Origin: Heliocidaris erythrogramma | Taxonomy: Eukaryota > Echinodermata > Echinoidea > Camarodonta > Echinometridae | Direction: 5' to 3' | DNA: 64,000 nucleotides | Assembly (NCBI GenBank): GCA_025617745.1 | Contig: CM046864.1 | Location: 32,245,239-32,309,238, forward strand | Shown: piece by piece, positions 44,256-56,129 of the stretch | How positions within the stretch are numbered: position 1 is the stretch's first letter | How the letters are laid out: every line of letters begins with the position of its first letter | The notes under the pieces: generated by a model | Told to the model about the DNA's origin: nothing | Databases searched by the model: none | The model's input: the letters and a program-made list of their open reading frames with translations, nothing else | Made by a program: the position numbers and the translations under genes

Positions 44256-44655
44256 TTTGCATTCTTTTACATTCGACTACCCGCATTGCAGGCACATAAT
44301 AGCAATCAGAGGCGCACGCCACAACGCCTTTTATAGCGTAAGCTGCGTTCCGAGGGCGCCGGAACTGCCGCGCTCCTATTGGTCCGTGAAACCGACCAAT
44401 CAGAAGCCGCGGACGGTGCGATCGGTGGGCGGGATGCGGACGTCGGGGAAACCCCGTCGGTGATGGGCGGTGCTACTGGCGGGCGAAATGCGGACGTCGG
44501 GCGGAGGGCAAAGGGGGCGCGTGTCGGCGGATGGTGGGAAGCCATTCCTCCGGGATGTCAATGCCGTTATCTCTATTGATATTATTGGGGTGTAAACGGA
44601 TTTGGATAGCTTCTTTAACACGCCGTGTGTACCAGTGCTTATCCTGCGCTATATA
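44256..44655. repeat. GC-rich module R, copy 2, with MULE empty site
   Basis: Equivalent to 21640-21806 joined directly to 23172-23400. Single GGGCGGGAT near 44429-44437 marks the site occupied by the 1.35 kb transposon in the other copy. Confidence 0.7.
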
Positions 44656-45470
44656 CACTAAAGGAAAAAAGAAACTTATACAAGTTCAAGAGATCACCAA
44701 ATTAAATTCTCTCCATGGAAATGTACCAAATTTGGATATAATGTTGATTCAATGCATGGCTTTAAATGACAGTCAATAACAAAAAGTTTTCTTCAATGCC
44801 ACAAAAGAAATGTGCACTGAAGCAAAGGACTCTCTAATCCCCAAGTCACAAAGACAAACTGCAGCCTTGTACATCATATGCATGTCAATGAATGAAACAA
44901 AAGAATTTCAAAAGGGATTTGCAAGTTCATATCCAAACAGATTAATAGCCAGTATGTCCACCTCTAGCTTGCTGGCAAGCTGTACACCGTCTTCGCATGC
45001 TTCCCATCAGATTCGCGATGGTAGCCTGGGGAACATTGTTCCATTCCTCTTGCAGTGCTGCAATGAGCGTCTCCCTATTGATGGGTTGATTGTCACGCCT
45101 TGACACACGTCGACCAAGCTCTTCCCAGAGATGTTCAATTGGGGAAAGGTCTGGTGAACGGGCGCACCATGGCAGAACATCAATATCCTCTTGCTCGAGG
45201 GGTGCAAATCCCTTTTGAAATTCTTTTGTTTCATTCATTGACATGCATATAGTGTACAAGGCTGCAGTTTGTCTTTGTGACTTGGGGATTAGAGAGTCCT
45301 TTGCTTCAGTGCACATTTCTTTTGTGGCATTGAAGAAAACTTTTTGTTATTGACTGTCATTTAAAGCCATGCATTGAATCAACATTATATCCAAATTTGG
45401 TACATTTCCATGCAGAGAATTTAATTTGGTGATCTCTTGAACTTTTATAAGTTTCTTTTTTCCTTTAGTG
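44656..45470 (-). mobile_element. Complete Tc1-like non-autonomous element with 268 bp TIRs (copy D)
   Basis: The 815 bp element has ends CACTAAAGG and CCTTTAGTG, flanked by TA on both sides. Inverted repeats of about 268 bp (44656-44923 and 45203-45470) enclose about 280 bp that encode the C-terminal end of a Tc1 transposase. It was inserted in the TA run that copies B and C still show empty. Copies A and D share it, which places them as closest relatives. Confidence 0.9.
44942..45316 (-). pseudogene. Tc1-like transposase, C-terminal fragment (copy D)
   Basis: As at 1159-1533, with one Ile/Met difference. The last catalytic block LPWCARSPDLSPIEHLWEEL is kept. The N-terminal two-thirds of a Tc1 transposase are missing, replaced by TIR-encoded residues. 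Confidence 0.85.
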
Positions 45471-46741
45471 TATATATATATAATCAAATAGAAATTACTC
45501 CCTAAATATTATTCTTTGAAGCATACTTATAATATCTCGTTATAACCTTCTATTTTCATAACAAAACATAACAAAAATGCAACGTACATTTGATCAACGT
45601 ATGGGTATAGTTTTGATCGCCTATTTGTCCATTACCATAATTGTTCTGGAAATTGGATAAAAAGAAATATTTCAGGACTCAATCGTGTCATGAAACATTT
45701 TGAATGGGGAAAGTTGTTTTATTTTGAAGCGAGGCGGTTGGATTTGTCGATGAATAGCCTATTGTACGCCCTTTGTTCAAAACATTTCCTGGCGTCTGAA
45801 ATTTACGGTGCATGTGTTCCAAAATGTTCCAGTTTCAACTTTCAACATTTTGTTTCATGCCTACGATACTGCCCTTCTTCTATAAGTGCGTGTAATAATT
45901 TTTTTTCTGAATAAGATGTGCAGATAATAAGAACTAAATACGTTTGATTGTCATATCAAACTGACAAATAACAGAGTTTTCTGAAAAAAACTGAAATATT
46001 TCAGGATGTAATTTTGGAAGCATTTTAAGCCACAATGTTTTTGTTTTTTTTTTATTTGCATATCAACTTGTAATATTAAAAATCACATTGAAAATATTGA
46101 AAAGGCTACACTTGAATATACTACCTTTTTATTGTACGCTCTGTTGCAAAATCAATCCAAGTGTTATAGTGACAAGATGCTACCCAAAATGGGGGTAAAA
46201 TATTCCCTTCAAACTGTTAACTTACTTCTGGCTTCCTTTTTCTTCTTTCGTATCAGGTATAACATTGTTAAGCAGTTCCATCTCGTAGATACATGAACAG
46301 GAATGATTGCTGACGGTAGCGATTAGAAATATGGCTGGGGAGCAAGGTGCAACATACTAATAATAGTGTGTGCTTGCGCTGTCTATTCAGGGCAAACACA
46401 TGCGTGGGTGAAACATACTTGCCCAGAGGCGGTCGCCTCCTCAGCCCTACTATGGCAAAAGAGTGTATCTCGATAAATACACAGTGAAACGGAGAAAGAT
46501 CTTTTAAAAAAAGCTTCAGTGTTTCAAGCATTTTGTTTAGTCTCTCCGCGCTTCGAACATGTACTGAAAATGGAGCAAAATAAACTTCAGGAAGAAAATA
46601 AATTTCCTGCTTAAAACTTAAATAGATGACCACATCATGCTAGAGTATCCCCAATTTATATTTTCCAGAAATTAAAGAAAAGAATGCAAAGCTCACATGC
46701 TTTCCTTTTTTCGTGAAAAAAATTGATATCCCAAAATCTTG
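45471..46741. repeat. GT31 3'-flank module, copy D
   Basis: Full-length equivalent of 1693-2880, including the roughly 50 bp that copy A lacks. No independent gene is recognised. Confidence 0.8.
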
Positions 46742-47890
46742 TCATTGCGGTGTATCCTCTGATCCATTTTGGAATTTTCCCCAAGCACTCCCAATTTCCG
46801 CAAGAGGTACCTCCCACTGTAAATAGTCTGCTGGTTCATTTTCGGGATGGCGTTCCTTATACCAGGGTATTCTATTAACTATTTCGATGCCTGCCTTTTG
46901 CAAAAGTATACCACAATAAACATCATCAAAAGGTATTTGAGCTGGAGTTTCTTTTGAGGTCTGATACAGTTCATGTAAGACGCTATGCGACATGACGTAG
47001 CCAGGTCCGAAGGGAAAGACTAGAAATTTTCCTGGGAACATTTCTTTTGGGCAGTACCATTTACTTTTCTCATTTCGAAGTGGGCCTGCATTATATGCCC
47101 GTCTACCCAGAAAGAAATTCGACCGGTCTTTCGGGTGTAAATCTTGTAAGTCCTTAACAAGAGTTATGATATCGACAATTACATCGTCATCGGCTGACAT
47201 CAAGAATTCACTGTTGTTGCAAAAGTTCAAGGCCCATTTGAACCCCATGATGAGCTTGACGGTGAGATTGTAGTAATGATCTGTAAAGTCCACCTGCAAA
47301 ATGTCTCCATTTTTTTCGGCCTCTTTCTGAATATCTGCTTGCTGATGTTTAGATCCTTGGACTCCCATTATAAAGAGAAATCGGGCAGAAATATTCAACT
47401 TCGAGGCAAAACTGATGTATGTTTTTCTTAATGCATCCCTACGCTCAGGATTTTCTAGAGCTGATTTTATCAAGACAAGCAACGTGATGGGCATGTCGTC
47501 ACTTCCATTTTTGCATGTATTGTTGGGATTGATGAGATAGTCATATATATCCAGCTTAATTCCGGGTTCCCAATGAACACGCTTCAGCCACCCGCGGATC
47601 GGTAATTTTTTCTTCGCTCTTTGTGTCGCACTTTGTGTCGGCGTGGTCTCTGTTCGGATTGAATCTGCACCGGTAGCATTATATGCGTTATTTTCACTGA
47701 TGATTTTGCCTGTCACTAACGTCGAATTATTTACTATATTTCCTGCTACTCTGGATTTGACTTTTAGGGCCAGTCGATCAGACGTAGTGGTATGTTGGTA
47801 GTTTATCAATTGAATAATGCCGACACTGCAAATCAGGCAAACCATACAAAACATTTTCTTTAAGGATGTTTTCGCCGATAGATATCCCAT
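46742..47890 (-). CDS. GT31 beta-1,3-glycosyltransferase, copy D (intact)
   Basis: A 382-codon single-exon gene with the same layout as copy B: anchor at about 12-31, stem, and GT31 domain with SADDDVIVD and PFDDVYCG. Differences from copy B include Ile for Lys at 52, Gly for Asp at 61, Ile for Lys at 242 and Leu for Pro in GKFLVFPFG. The last sits next to the conserved glycine-rich block and might affect folding. Copy A shares Ile52 and Ile242 with D. The start is the same ATG as in the paralogues. Which sugar it transfers is not determinable here. Confidence 0.9.
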   Translation of the reverse strand: MGYLSAKTSLKKMFCMVCLICSVGIIQLINYQHTTTSDRLALKVKSRVAGNIVNNSTLVTGKIISENNAYNATGADSIRTETTPTQSATQRAKKKLPIRGWLKRVHWEPGIKLDIYDYLINPNNTCKNGSDDMPITLLVLIKSALENPERRDALRKTYISFASKLNISARFLFIMGVQGSKHQQADIQKEAEKNGDILQVDFTDHYYNLTVKLIMGFKWALNFCNNSEFLMSADDDVIVDIITLVKDLQDLHPKDRSNFFLGRRAYNAGPLRNEKSKWYCPKEMFPGKFLVFPFGPGYVMSHSVLHELYQTSKETPAQIPFDDVYCGILLQKAGIEIVNRIPWYKERHPENEPADYLQWEVPLAEIGSAWGKFQNGSEDTPQ

Positions 47891-48165
47891 GTTGTTCTGT
47901 GGTGATCACGAGAGTTAGTTGGGTTTCACTGCAAACTGGCGTTTGTGTTTTAGACTTTTCGAATGTATTCATTGTATATTGCCACTGCTTTAAAATCTGT
48001 TAACTTATTGTTCTTACTTCGTGGCATCGTGGCAGTCGATCAGACAAGGTGGTAAGTGAATAACTGATAAGCTGAATTACTCCGACACTAACTATCGTCG
48101 CAGACCACGTCTGTTGAGCCGTTTAAGTTCCCCAGCACTGTAAGTCAGGCATGGCATGATTCAAA
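47891..48165 (-). promoter_or_regulatory. 5' flank of GT31 copy D
   Basis: Equivalent to 9377-9640 and 27282-27560, with the fossil anchor repeat at 48030-48089 and an overlapping ORF starting at 47972. No TATA box assigned. Confidence 0.4.
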
Positions 48166-49137
48166 TCACTGACAGGGTACTGGCATCATCAGGGGATGGG
48201 GGCGGGGAGGGGGTCTTAATCGAAATTAACGAATTTACGAGGAGGGTCCGGGAAGGTGTCATATCGTTCTTTCTCGCCCCTTTTCCCCTTCTTCTTTTCC
48301 GGTTCGTCTTTTTTTTTTTGGCCATTTGAGTGCGGGGGGGGGGGGTGCATGTGCTCCCATGCCCCCTCCTCCAAAATGCTGATTTCACAATATCTTCATG
48401 ATTTTGTTGGGCTACACAATTATAGGGTATGATCTATTCAATCAGATGGCACTGTGAGTATTGGAAATATTTTGTGCTTGAGTGAGCACGGGCTTCTTTG
48501 AAAAGACTTCATTTCTTTTCGTAATTAAGAAAAAAAAAAATCGCTTCAGTCTTATTACGCTGGAACAAAGTGCATATCAGGGAGTGATTGCATGTGCTGT
48601 GTTAATTATCAATAATTGATTTGAACAATATACCTAGCCATGTACTCCCCCCCCCCCCCCCCCCCCCTTGACGTATCCAGAAAATTATGAATTGGGGTTG
48701 GGTGGATACCTTCTAAAGGCAGGGATGTTACATGTATATGTCTACACATCTCCTATGATGTACCCTCCCTCATATTTTGGTAGCGAGTTGCCTTAATATC
48801 CTCATACTCAGGCAGCGAGGTGCCGGTATAGCAAAATGTTTTCGAAGTTTTGTAAACAAAATGTACAACCCGTTTTCGGATGTAAGGAGGGATATTGAAA
48901 AAAACAATGGATTGCAGTGCTTCAAATAATATAGGGCTGTAAGCAGGTAGCAAGCGTGTGAGGTGGGGCCCTCAAAATATTTGCCCCCCCCCCCCCGCCA
49001 ATATATCTAATTTGAAAAAAAATAATTAAGTTTTAAGTAATATCCTAACTATCGATATGCTTACAGGTGTCATTTTTTTCTCACTCGCTTCGTTCGCTCG
49101 CAATTAGCATATCTAATTATCTGTTCCCTGTCCTACC
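48165..49137. repeat. Duplicated non-coding module Q, copy D
   Basis: Matches 9640-10590. The C runs at 48648-48667 and 48985-48996 are longer than or absent from copy A. At 49137 the match stops and resumes at 53325, so 4.2 kb is extra here. Confidence 0.75.
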
Positions 49138-50054
49138 AAGGAGTTATCATAGCATGTCCTACCACGCATAATTTGAAAAATAGTCAAACCAAAGAGTTAT
49201 CATCAAACAAAGAAAAATAAGGATAATAATATTATTATTTATGATACCGGGATGTGTATTCTGAAATTCTTCCTCAGTCCTTAGATAGGCCATTCGGGTG
49301 TATGCGGAGGTGTATGAGTCCTGGGATGGGGGGTGCAGCCCCCTCCCGAGAATATCAAAATTACTTGGCATTCTCGTTGTACTTTTATATCTTTTCTGAA
49401 TTAGCACATTTTGATGACGAAATTACATTTCACGGTTCTAATGTGTCAATTTCTTTGGCTTGCTCGCTTTGCTCGCTAAACTGTATTGAATAACCAGAAA
49501 ATGAATACACAGTGTTTCAGGGCAAGATACGCTAGTCCCATACATTTTTTGTATGTATGTGTAATACTCAGTGGCCCGCGACGTAATTTCGAGAATATTT
49601 CTGGCCATGCACCTGACAAAATGAATAAGAACCCAGGTCATAGACAAATGGTTCTTCGGCATATAATTATTTGAATTTCTTTCTCCAGCTATCTCTTTGT
49701 GTTAATTTAGTGTACAAAAACGTGGGAGGTAGATGACCATGACTATGCATTCCAAAGGACATCTATCTTTATTAGTTTTTTTTCCCTATACGACTAACTT
49801 TGCCTATAGAAAATTCATAGGGGGCATCTTTCAGCTCAAGCTATTTAATATTTGGTACAGAATTATTGATTTCATTTATATTTACCGGGTTCTTCTTACT
49901 GCGCACACTTGCGTACCCATTATTAAGGATTGTGTTAAGTGTGCGTATACATTGTCTTAACTGCTCGCAATACTCTCCCGGTGTTGTGATGACGTAACAC
50001 AACCAGCCAGGATGCACAGCTGAGGTGCGCACAAACATAACTGAGGAACGTCCT
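49138..50054. other. Unannotated part of the extra 4.2 kb
   Basis: No supported gene. Its left part repeats GGAGTTATCATAGCATGTCCT-like words. It is absent from the duplicate locus and may be old BEL flank or an independent insertion. Confidence 0.45.
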
Positions 50055-52905
50055 TAATGATGTAGTACATCAAGGTCCTCATGTTACCAACAAGCTGGCA
50101 GGAGTATTTTTCGATTCAGGAGGGACCCTATTGCCTTGACAGCAGATATTGAGGCAATGTTTCATCAAGTGCAAGTTCCGCTATCCCAGAGAGATGTTCT
50201 GCGATTCCTGTCGTGGCCGTCTGGAGATTTATCAGTACAGCCTCATATTTATCGCATGTGTGTACATCTATTCGGAGGGACTTGGAGTCCTAGTGCTTGC
50301 AGTTTTGCCCTTCGTCAGACTGCAGATGACAATGAACAGGACTTTGGGCCCGAAACAGTAGAGACTGTTCGTCAAAATGTCTATGTCGATGACTGCCTAG
50401 TCTCAACGCAGAGTGATGATAAGGCAATTACGTTAGCAGTGGAACTCCGACAGCTGCTTAGAAGAGGAGGATTCAAGCTCACTAAATGGATGAGTAACAA
50501 TCCCACTGTTGTGAAGTCGATACCTGTTGAGGAGAGAGCCAAAGAGTTAACGGGAGTAGATTTGAATCGTGATGCTCTCCCAATTGATCGTGCTTTAGGT
50601 ATCAGCTGGAATATTGAGTCTGATATTCTTGGTTACAAGATATTGCCTAAGGACAAGCCATTCACGAGACGGGGATTGCTGAGTGTAGTTTCATCTATGT
50701 ATGACCCGTTAGGATTTGCCAGCCCCTTCGTTGTAAGAGGGAAAATGATCCTGCAGGAACTATGTCGTAAAGGGCTAGCATGGGATGATCCTATTCCTGA
50801 AGATGAAAAACAGAAGTGGCTGAAGTGGATTAGTGAACTACCAGATATAGAGCAGTTTGATGTAAACAGGTGCATGAGACCCCATGAATTTCCAGAGCCA
50901 GTGAACTATGAACTGCACCATTTCTCTGATGCCTCTGAGGCAGCCTATGGGGTGGCATCTTATTTGGTATTGGAGACTAGAGATGGTCAGATACACAGCG
51001 AACTCGTGATGTCAAAGTCTCATCTTGCACCAATCAAGAAGACGACAATCCCACGTCTAGAGCTGTCAGCAGCAGCTATGAATGTAAAAGTGGATGCCTT
51101 TCTAAGACGTGAACTTAATATCCCAGTGAGTAGTTCTCATTTCTGGACGGACAGTACCATCATCCTAGGGTACATTGGAAATGAGGAAAAACGATTCCGG
51201 ATATTTGTTGCAAATAGAATAGCAGCAATTAGGAGCTATTCAACTCCAGAACAGTGGCATTATGTGGATTCTAAATCTAGATCTCTCAAGGGGCTTAACT
51301 GCAGAGGAGCTGAAAGCTAAAAAAAGATGGGTGCATGGTCCTAAATTCTTGCTAGATGGTGGGAAGTGGGAAGCCTATCAGAATGTGATCCAGAAGTCAA
51401 GATGTCAAAGGATGCAAGTACATTCAACACAACAACTGATGATGAGAATGTCCTAGACAAGATGATTGCTCACTATTCATCATGGTACAAACTTAAGAGG
51501 GCAGTTTGTTGGATGGTGAAGATCTTGAAGTGGCTTAAAGCCAAGAAAAGGCCACTTAAACTTGACTTTGAAGGTGACTCCTACAGGATCACATTTGATG
51601 AGATGACTTATGCAGAGCAGAAAATCATTCAGTATGAACAATCTCGTTTCTTTAGAGAGGAAATAGGACTTCTGACTGCCCAAGATGATGTAAAGAAATC
51701 CAGCAGTATCTACAAGCTAGATCCAAAGTTAGAAGGATGTCTGATCCGAGTGGGAGGAAGGCTGAGCAGGTCTGCATTGCCATTAGAGGCAAAACATCCC
51801 ATTGTGCTCCCTAAGGGAAGCTCTGTGTCTAAGCTGATACTGAGGGAAATACATGAGAAATCTGGACACAGTGGTAGAAACCACATTCTGTCAACTCTAC
51901 GAGAGAGGAAGATGATGGGGAGATGTGTATCCTGCAGACGAAAAAGGGCAAAAGTCATGCAACAGAAAATGGCCGATCTGCCCAAGGACCGAGTGACGCC
52001 TGATGAACCACCTTTTTCCAGAGTTGGAATGGATTTCTTTGGCCCTATTGAAGTGAAAAGAGGCCGAAGTATAGTGAAGCGTTATGGAGTGATATTCACT
52101 TGCCTAGCTATTCGAGCTGTCCACATCGAAATGTCATCATCATTGGACACTGACTCCTGTATAGATGCGATACGCTTCATAGCTCGAAGAGGCAATGTGA
52201 AAGAGATAAGATCAGACAATGGAACCAATCTTGTTGGAGCAGAAAGAGAAATGAGACAAAAGATAGAAGGATGGGATCAAGCTAAGCTGATAATGAGCTA
52301 CTCAAGAGAAACATTAAGTGGTCATTTAATCCACCTGGGGCGTCCCATTTCGGTGGAATCTGGGAGAGGCAGATTGGGACAGTAAGGAAACTAATCCTTG
52401 CTCTAACGAAGCAGCAAACACTCTCAGATGAAAGTTTAAGTACGCTTCTCTGTGAAGTGGAAAGTATCATTAACAACAGACCCATCACCAGACTTTCTGA
52501 TGGCCTTAATGATGTAGAAGCCTTGACGCCTAACCACTTGCTCCTGCTTAATAAAAAGCCGCAGCTACCTCCAAAAATGAGTGACAAGTCTTATATGTAC
52601 GCGAGGAGACGTTGGCGTCAGGTGCAACATATGGCTGACCTCTGTTGGAGACGTTGGATTAAGGAGTACTTACCACAACTGCAGGAGAGGGAGAAATGGG
52701 TATCCTCACGTCGTAATGTGAAAGTCGGTGATCTTGTGCTAGTGGTAAACGAAAATGTACCGCGGAACTTATGGCAGTTGGGTAGAGTGCTCAAAACTAT
52801 GCCTGACAGAAGAGGTTTTGTTCGAAACGTCTAGGTGAAGACGAGAAATAGCGTGCTAGTTAGGCCAATTGCAAAGTTGTGTTTAATTCTAGAAGCAGAT
52901 GTTTG
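50055..52905 (+). pseudogene. BEL/Pao retrotransposon pol fragment
   Basis: RT begins part-way (LTADIEAMFHQVQV) and carries YVDD in NVYVDDCLVSTQ, followed by RNase H (HFSDASEAAYG). A frameshift near 51280 separates this from the segment reading SRGLTAEELKAKKRWVHGPK, typical of Pao elements. Integrase follows, with H and C zinc ligands, MDFFGPI, RSDNGTN and, after another frameshift near 52305, the GGIWER block and a long NNRPITRL tail to 52834, then a stop inside the C terminus. Gag, protease, early RT and both LTRs are missing. It is a dead fragment. Confidence 0.9.
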
Positions 52906-53330
52906 AGTTTCCTTAGCAATTAGTAAGTTTGAGTGCTATGAAATTATCAAATATGCCGATTTAGCTTTGTAATAAGCATAAATGGAAACCAGTTTTATTT
53001 GCTTGTGTGCCATATTGAATCGCGTTGGATTACAACAAATCCATATTTCCATCAAGTTTAATGTTTGATATAATGGACGCCACGTTGGTCAGTATTAGTG
53101 CCTTTATCACAATATTTCAGTGTTCTAAGCGAAAGGATCAATCACATTCCAAGATATGATGAACACTGTCACGTATCAAGATAAAATTGTGGATGGATTT
53201 ACGGACAGAGTTGTTGAAGGAAGAAACCAAATTGAAATCCAAGTTCAAGCGTATATGAAGAGTAACTGAGGAACTGATAAAATTAACGGACTCAAAGAAT
53301 CATTTACTAAACAGTAGAAAAGTTTGCTAT
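52906..53330. other. Unannotated sequence right of BEL/Pao fragment
   Basis: AT-rich, no LTR-like repeat and no gene seen. The duplicate with 10590 resumes at about 53325. Confidence 0.5.
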
Positions 53331-54088
53331 TCTTTTTGAAAGTTTAAATATTGATAGTTGATATTTAGTGCCCTAAATATCACTCATTACATTGAAAGTT
53401 GATATTTTGTGCTTTAAATATCATTTTCTGTGTTGAAATGTAGTTCTATGTAAATTTGATGGATTCTCTTGAGATATTCATATGCATGTACTACATGTTT
53501 CAATCATTCAGGTCAAATTTTAACACCTTGGTACTCGTAAATATTCGCACATGTTTTCTCTGAGTCTTATTTTTTGTAATTTGCATTCACATGCATTCAC
53601 TTTGGATAGAGAAATTTTATGGAGGTTATAACTTCAGTGTTTATCTAAGCATGGGGTTAAAACAAAATAAAGATATTATATACGTACATGTATATGGAGC
53701 TATTTCACAAAGTTTAATACCAAAGATCTGACAGTGTATGTACTATGAAGTAAGAGAACAGTTTTTTCTCGAAAGACAGTTGTCAAATCAACAGTTAAAT
53801 TAATATAGTTATTCAGAGGAATGCTGAAACAAATCATTTGTGTGAAGTAACACAAAGGGACAGATTGTTTTTTTGAAAATAGTAGAAGTGGTACATTTGT
53901 GTTTTGAGTATTGATTTGTCATGGACAATGATAAACCGAGATTGTGACATTATTTGGTTGTCATGGTTATAACATTTTTGAGTGTCTTCAGAGAGTATTT
54001 TATTGGCCAGCCAATCGACTTAAAGTTATCACAAAGAAGTGAAATATTCGATCTCTTTATTCAAGTAAAGAAATTCAGATGCAATTGA

Positions 54089-54260
54089 TAATCTCGAAAG
54101 GGTGCGGAGCGGCGCGGTGGGGAGCGTTCAACTCACCCTTTCGAGAAATCCCCCCCCCCCCCGTTTGTCTCGAAAGGGTGCGTTGAGAACGGAGTGGCAC
54201 GTTAACGCACCCTTTCGAGACCAGCCGGGGGCTTTTCTCGAAAGGGTGCGTTAACTAGTC
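54089..54260. mobile_element. Foldback element, left arm (D locus, unit 1)
   Basis: Copies of CGAAAGGGTGCG alternate in orientation, as in the 11376 element, but the outermost GGGCTT is missing. The arm continues to GTTTAAAAAGAGGCAATATC. A second, shorter arm occurs in unit 2 at about 55287-55440. Confidence 0.7.
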
Positions 54261-54410
54261 TTCCATATCAGTCGTTTATAATAAAATTAAAATAACGAAA
54301 TATCAGCTATTTTCTAACTGAACGTGCAATTTAGCTTGCATGTGTTTAAAAAGAGGCAATATCGTGATACAGACCCCGCAACTTACCCGTCTTGTAATCG
54401 ATCTTCTAAA

Positions 54411-54540
54411 GCCCGCCTCACACTGTGCGATTTTTCAAGCGATCACTTGCGATGCGATGCGATGCGATGCAAAGCGATATCGCAGGAAATCGCAGGCTAC
54501 CACAGGATCTGCGATTCATGTCTCACACTGTGCGATTTTA
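54411..54540. repeat. GCCCGCCTCACACTGTGCGA element with (GCGAT)n, unit 1
   Basis: Begins GCCCGCCTCACACTGTGCGA, includes four GCGAT repeats and ends with a second CTCACACTGTGCGATTT. The unit 2 copy is at 55591-55720. An inverted relative lies at 62885-63083. Confidence 0.65.
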
Positions 54541-55720
54541 AATATTGATAGTTGATATTTAGTGCCCTAAATATCACTTATTGCATTGAAAGTTGATATT
54601 TTGTGCCTTAAATATCATTTTCTGTGTTGAAATGTAGTTCTATGTAAATTTGATGGATTCTCTTGAGATATTCATATGCATGTACTACATGTTTCAATCA
54701 TTCAGGTCAAATTTTAACACCTTGGTACTCGTAAATATTCGCACATGTTTTCTCTGAGTCTTATTTTTTGGAATTTGCATTCACATGCATTCACTTTGGA
54801 TAGAGAAATTTTATGGAGGTTATAACTTCAGTGTTTATCTAAGCATGGGGTTAAAACAAAATAAAGATATTATATACGTACATGTATATGGAGCTATTTC
54901 ACAAAGTTTAATACCAAAGATCTGACAATGTATGTACTATGAAGTAAGAGAACAGTTTTTTCTCGAAAGACAGTTGTCAAACAACAGTTAAATTAATATA
55001 GTTATTCAGAGGAATGCTGAAACAAATCATTTGTGTGAAGTAACACAAAGGGACAGATTGTTTTTTTGAAAATAGTAGAAGTGGTACATTTGTGTTTTGA
55101 GTATTGATTTGTCATGGACAATGATAAACCGAGATTGTGACATTATTTGGTTGTCATGGTTATAACATTTTTGAGTGTCTTCAGAGAGTATTTTATTGGC
55201 CAGCCAATCGACTTAAAGTTATCACAAAGAAGTGAAATATTCGATCTTTTTATTCAAGTAAAGAAATTCAGATGCAATTGATAATCTCGAAAGGGTGCGG
55301 AGCGTTCAACTCACCCTTTCGAGAAATCCCCCCCCCCCCCCCGCTTGTCTCGAAAGGGTGCGTTGAGAACGGAGTGGCACGTTAACGCACCCTTTCGAGA
55401 CCAGCCGGGGGCTTTTCTCGAAAGGGTGCGTTAACTAGTCTTCCATATCAGTCGTTTATAATAAAATTAAAATAACGAAATATCAGCTATTTTCTAACTG
55501 AACGTGCAATTTAGCTTGCATGTGTTTAAAAAGAGGCAATATCGTGATACAGACCCCGCAACTTACCCGTCTTGTAATCGATCTTCTAAAGCCCGCCTCA
55601 CACTGTGCGATTTTTCAAGCGATCACTTGCGATGCGATGCGATGCGATGCAAAGCGATATCGCAGGAAATCGCAGGCTACCACAGGATCTGCGATTCATG
55701 TCTCACACTGTGCGATTTTA

Positions 55721-56120
55721 GCATTTCGCGCATGCGTACTTTATTACTGATAAGTAACGCGATTTGTAGTGGTATTGACTGACACACGTAAACAAAATTC
55801 CTAAAACTTGAAAGGTAATTATGTTTTTTAAATAAAAATGACATGAAACGCATGTGTAACGAATGTGTAGCCTATGTAGTAATTGAAATTAGTATAGAGA
55901 CTTATAATTATAAATGAGGTAACCAACATTTAGGGGAGAGATACATTTTTATTCTATGTAAAGTTAGATGGATTGGAAAAGAAAAGATGAACTTCGGGTT
56001 ATAGTTATTTAGTTAATCGAGTTATTTTTTCCCCGACATCCATTTGACTTCTCTTGAACTCTGTTTATTTTGGATTCACCGATTTGTTGGTTTTTTTCTT
56101 GGCAGAATGAAATATTGATA
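55721..56120. other. Unannotated sequence
   Basis: AT-rich with no supported gene. Confidence 0.5.
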
Positions 56121-56129
56121 ATATGAATT

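Larger units (their letters stand above)
42037..44431. repeat. Duplicated module T, copy 2
   Basis: Matches 19430-21806. It carries (AT)n at 42560-42588, the hammerhead-like core at 42657-42704, (GT)n at 42721-42740 and the LINE RNase H remnant. Confidence 0.8.
53347..55720. repeat. Tandem duplication, units of ~1.19 and 1.18 kb
   Basis: Unit 1 is 53347-54540 and unit 2 is 54541-55720. Both hold the 10590-type module, foldback arms and a GCGATGCGATGC block. Unit 1 ends GTGCGATTTTA and unit 2 begins AATATTGATAG, a junction with short TTTA homology. Unit 2 has lost about 14 bp in its foldback arm. Confidence 0.88.

Noticed and set aside
54324-54555. ORFs repeated at 55504 containing DAMRCDA
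   Set aside because: Product of GCGAT pentamer repeats in the tandem duplication.
53347-55720. CRISPR-like array
   Set aside because: Only two 1.2 kb units, eukaryotic context, no short regular repeats with unique spacers and no cas genes.
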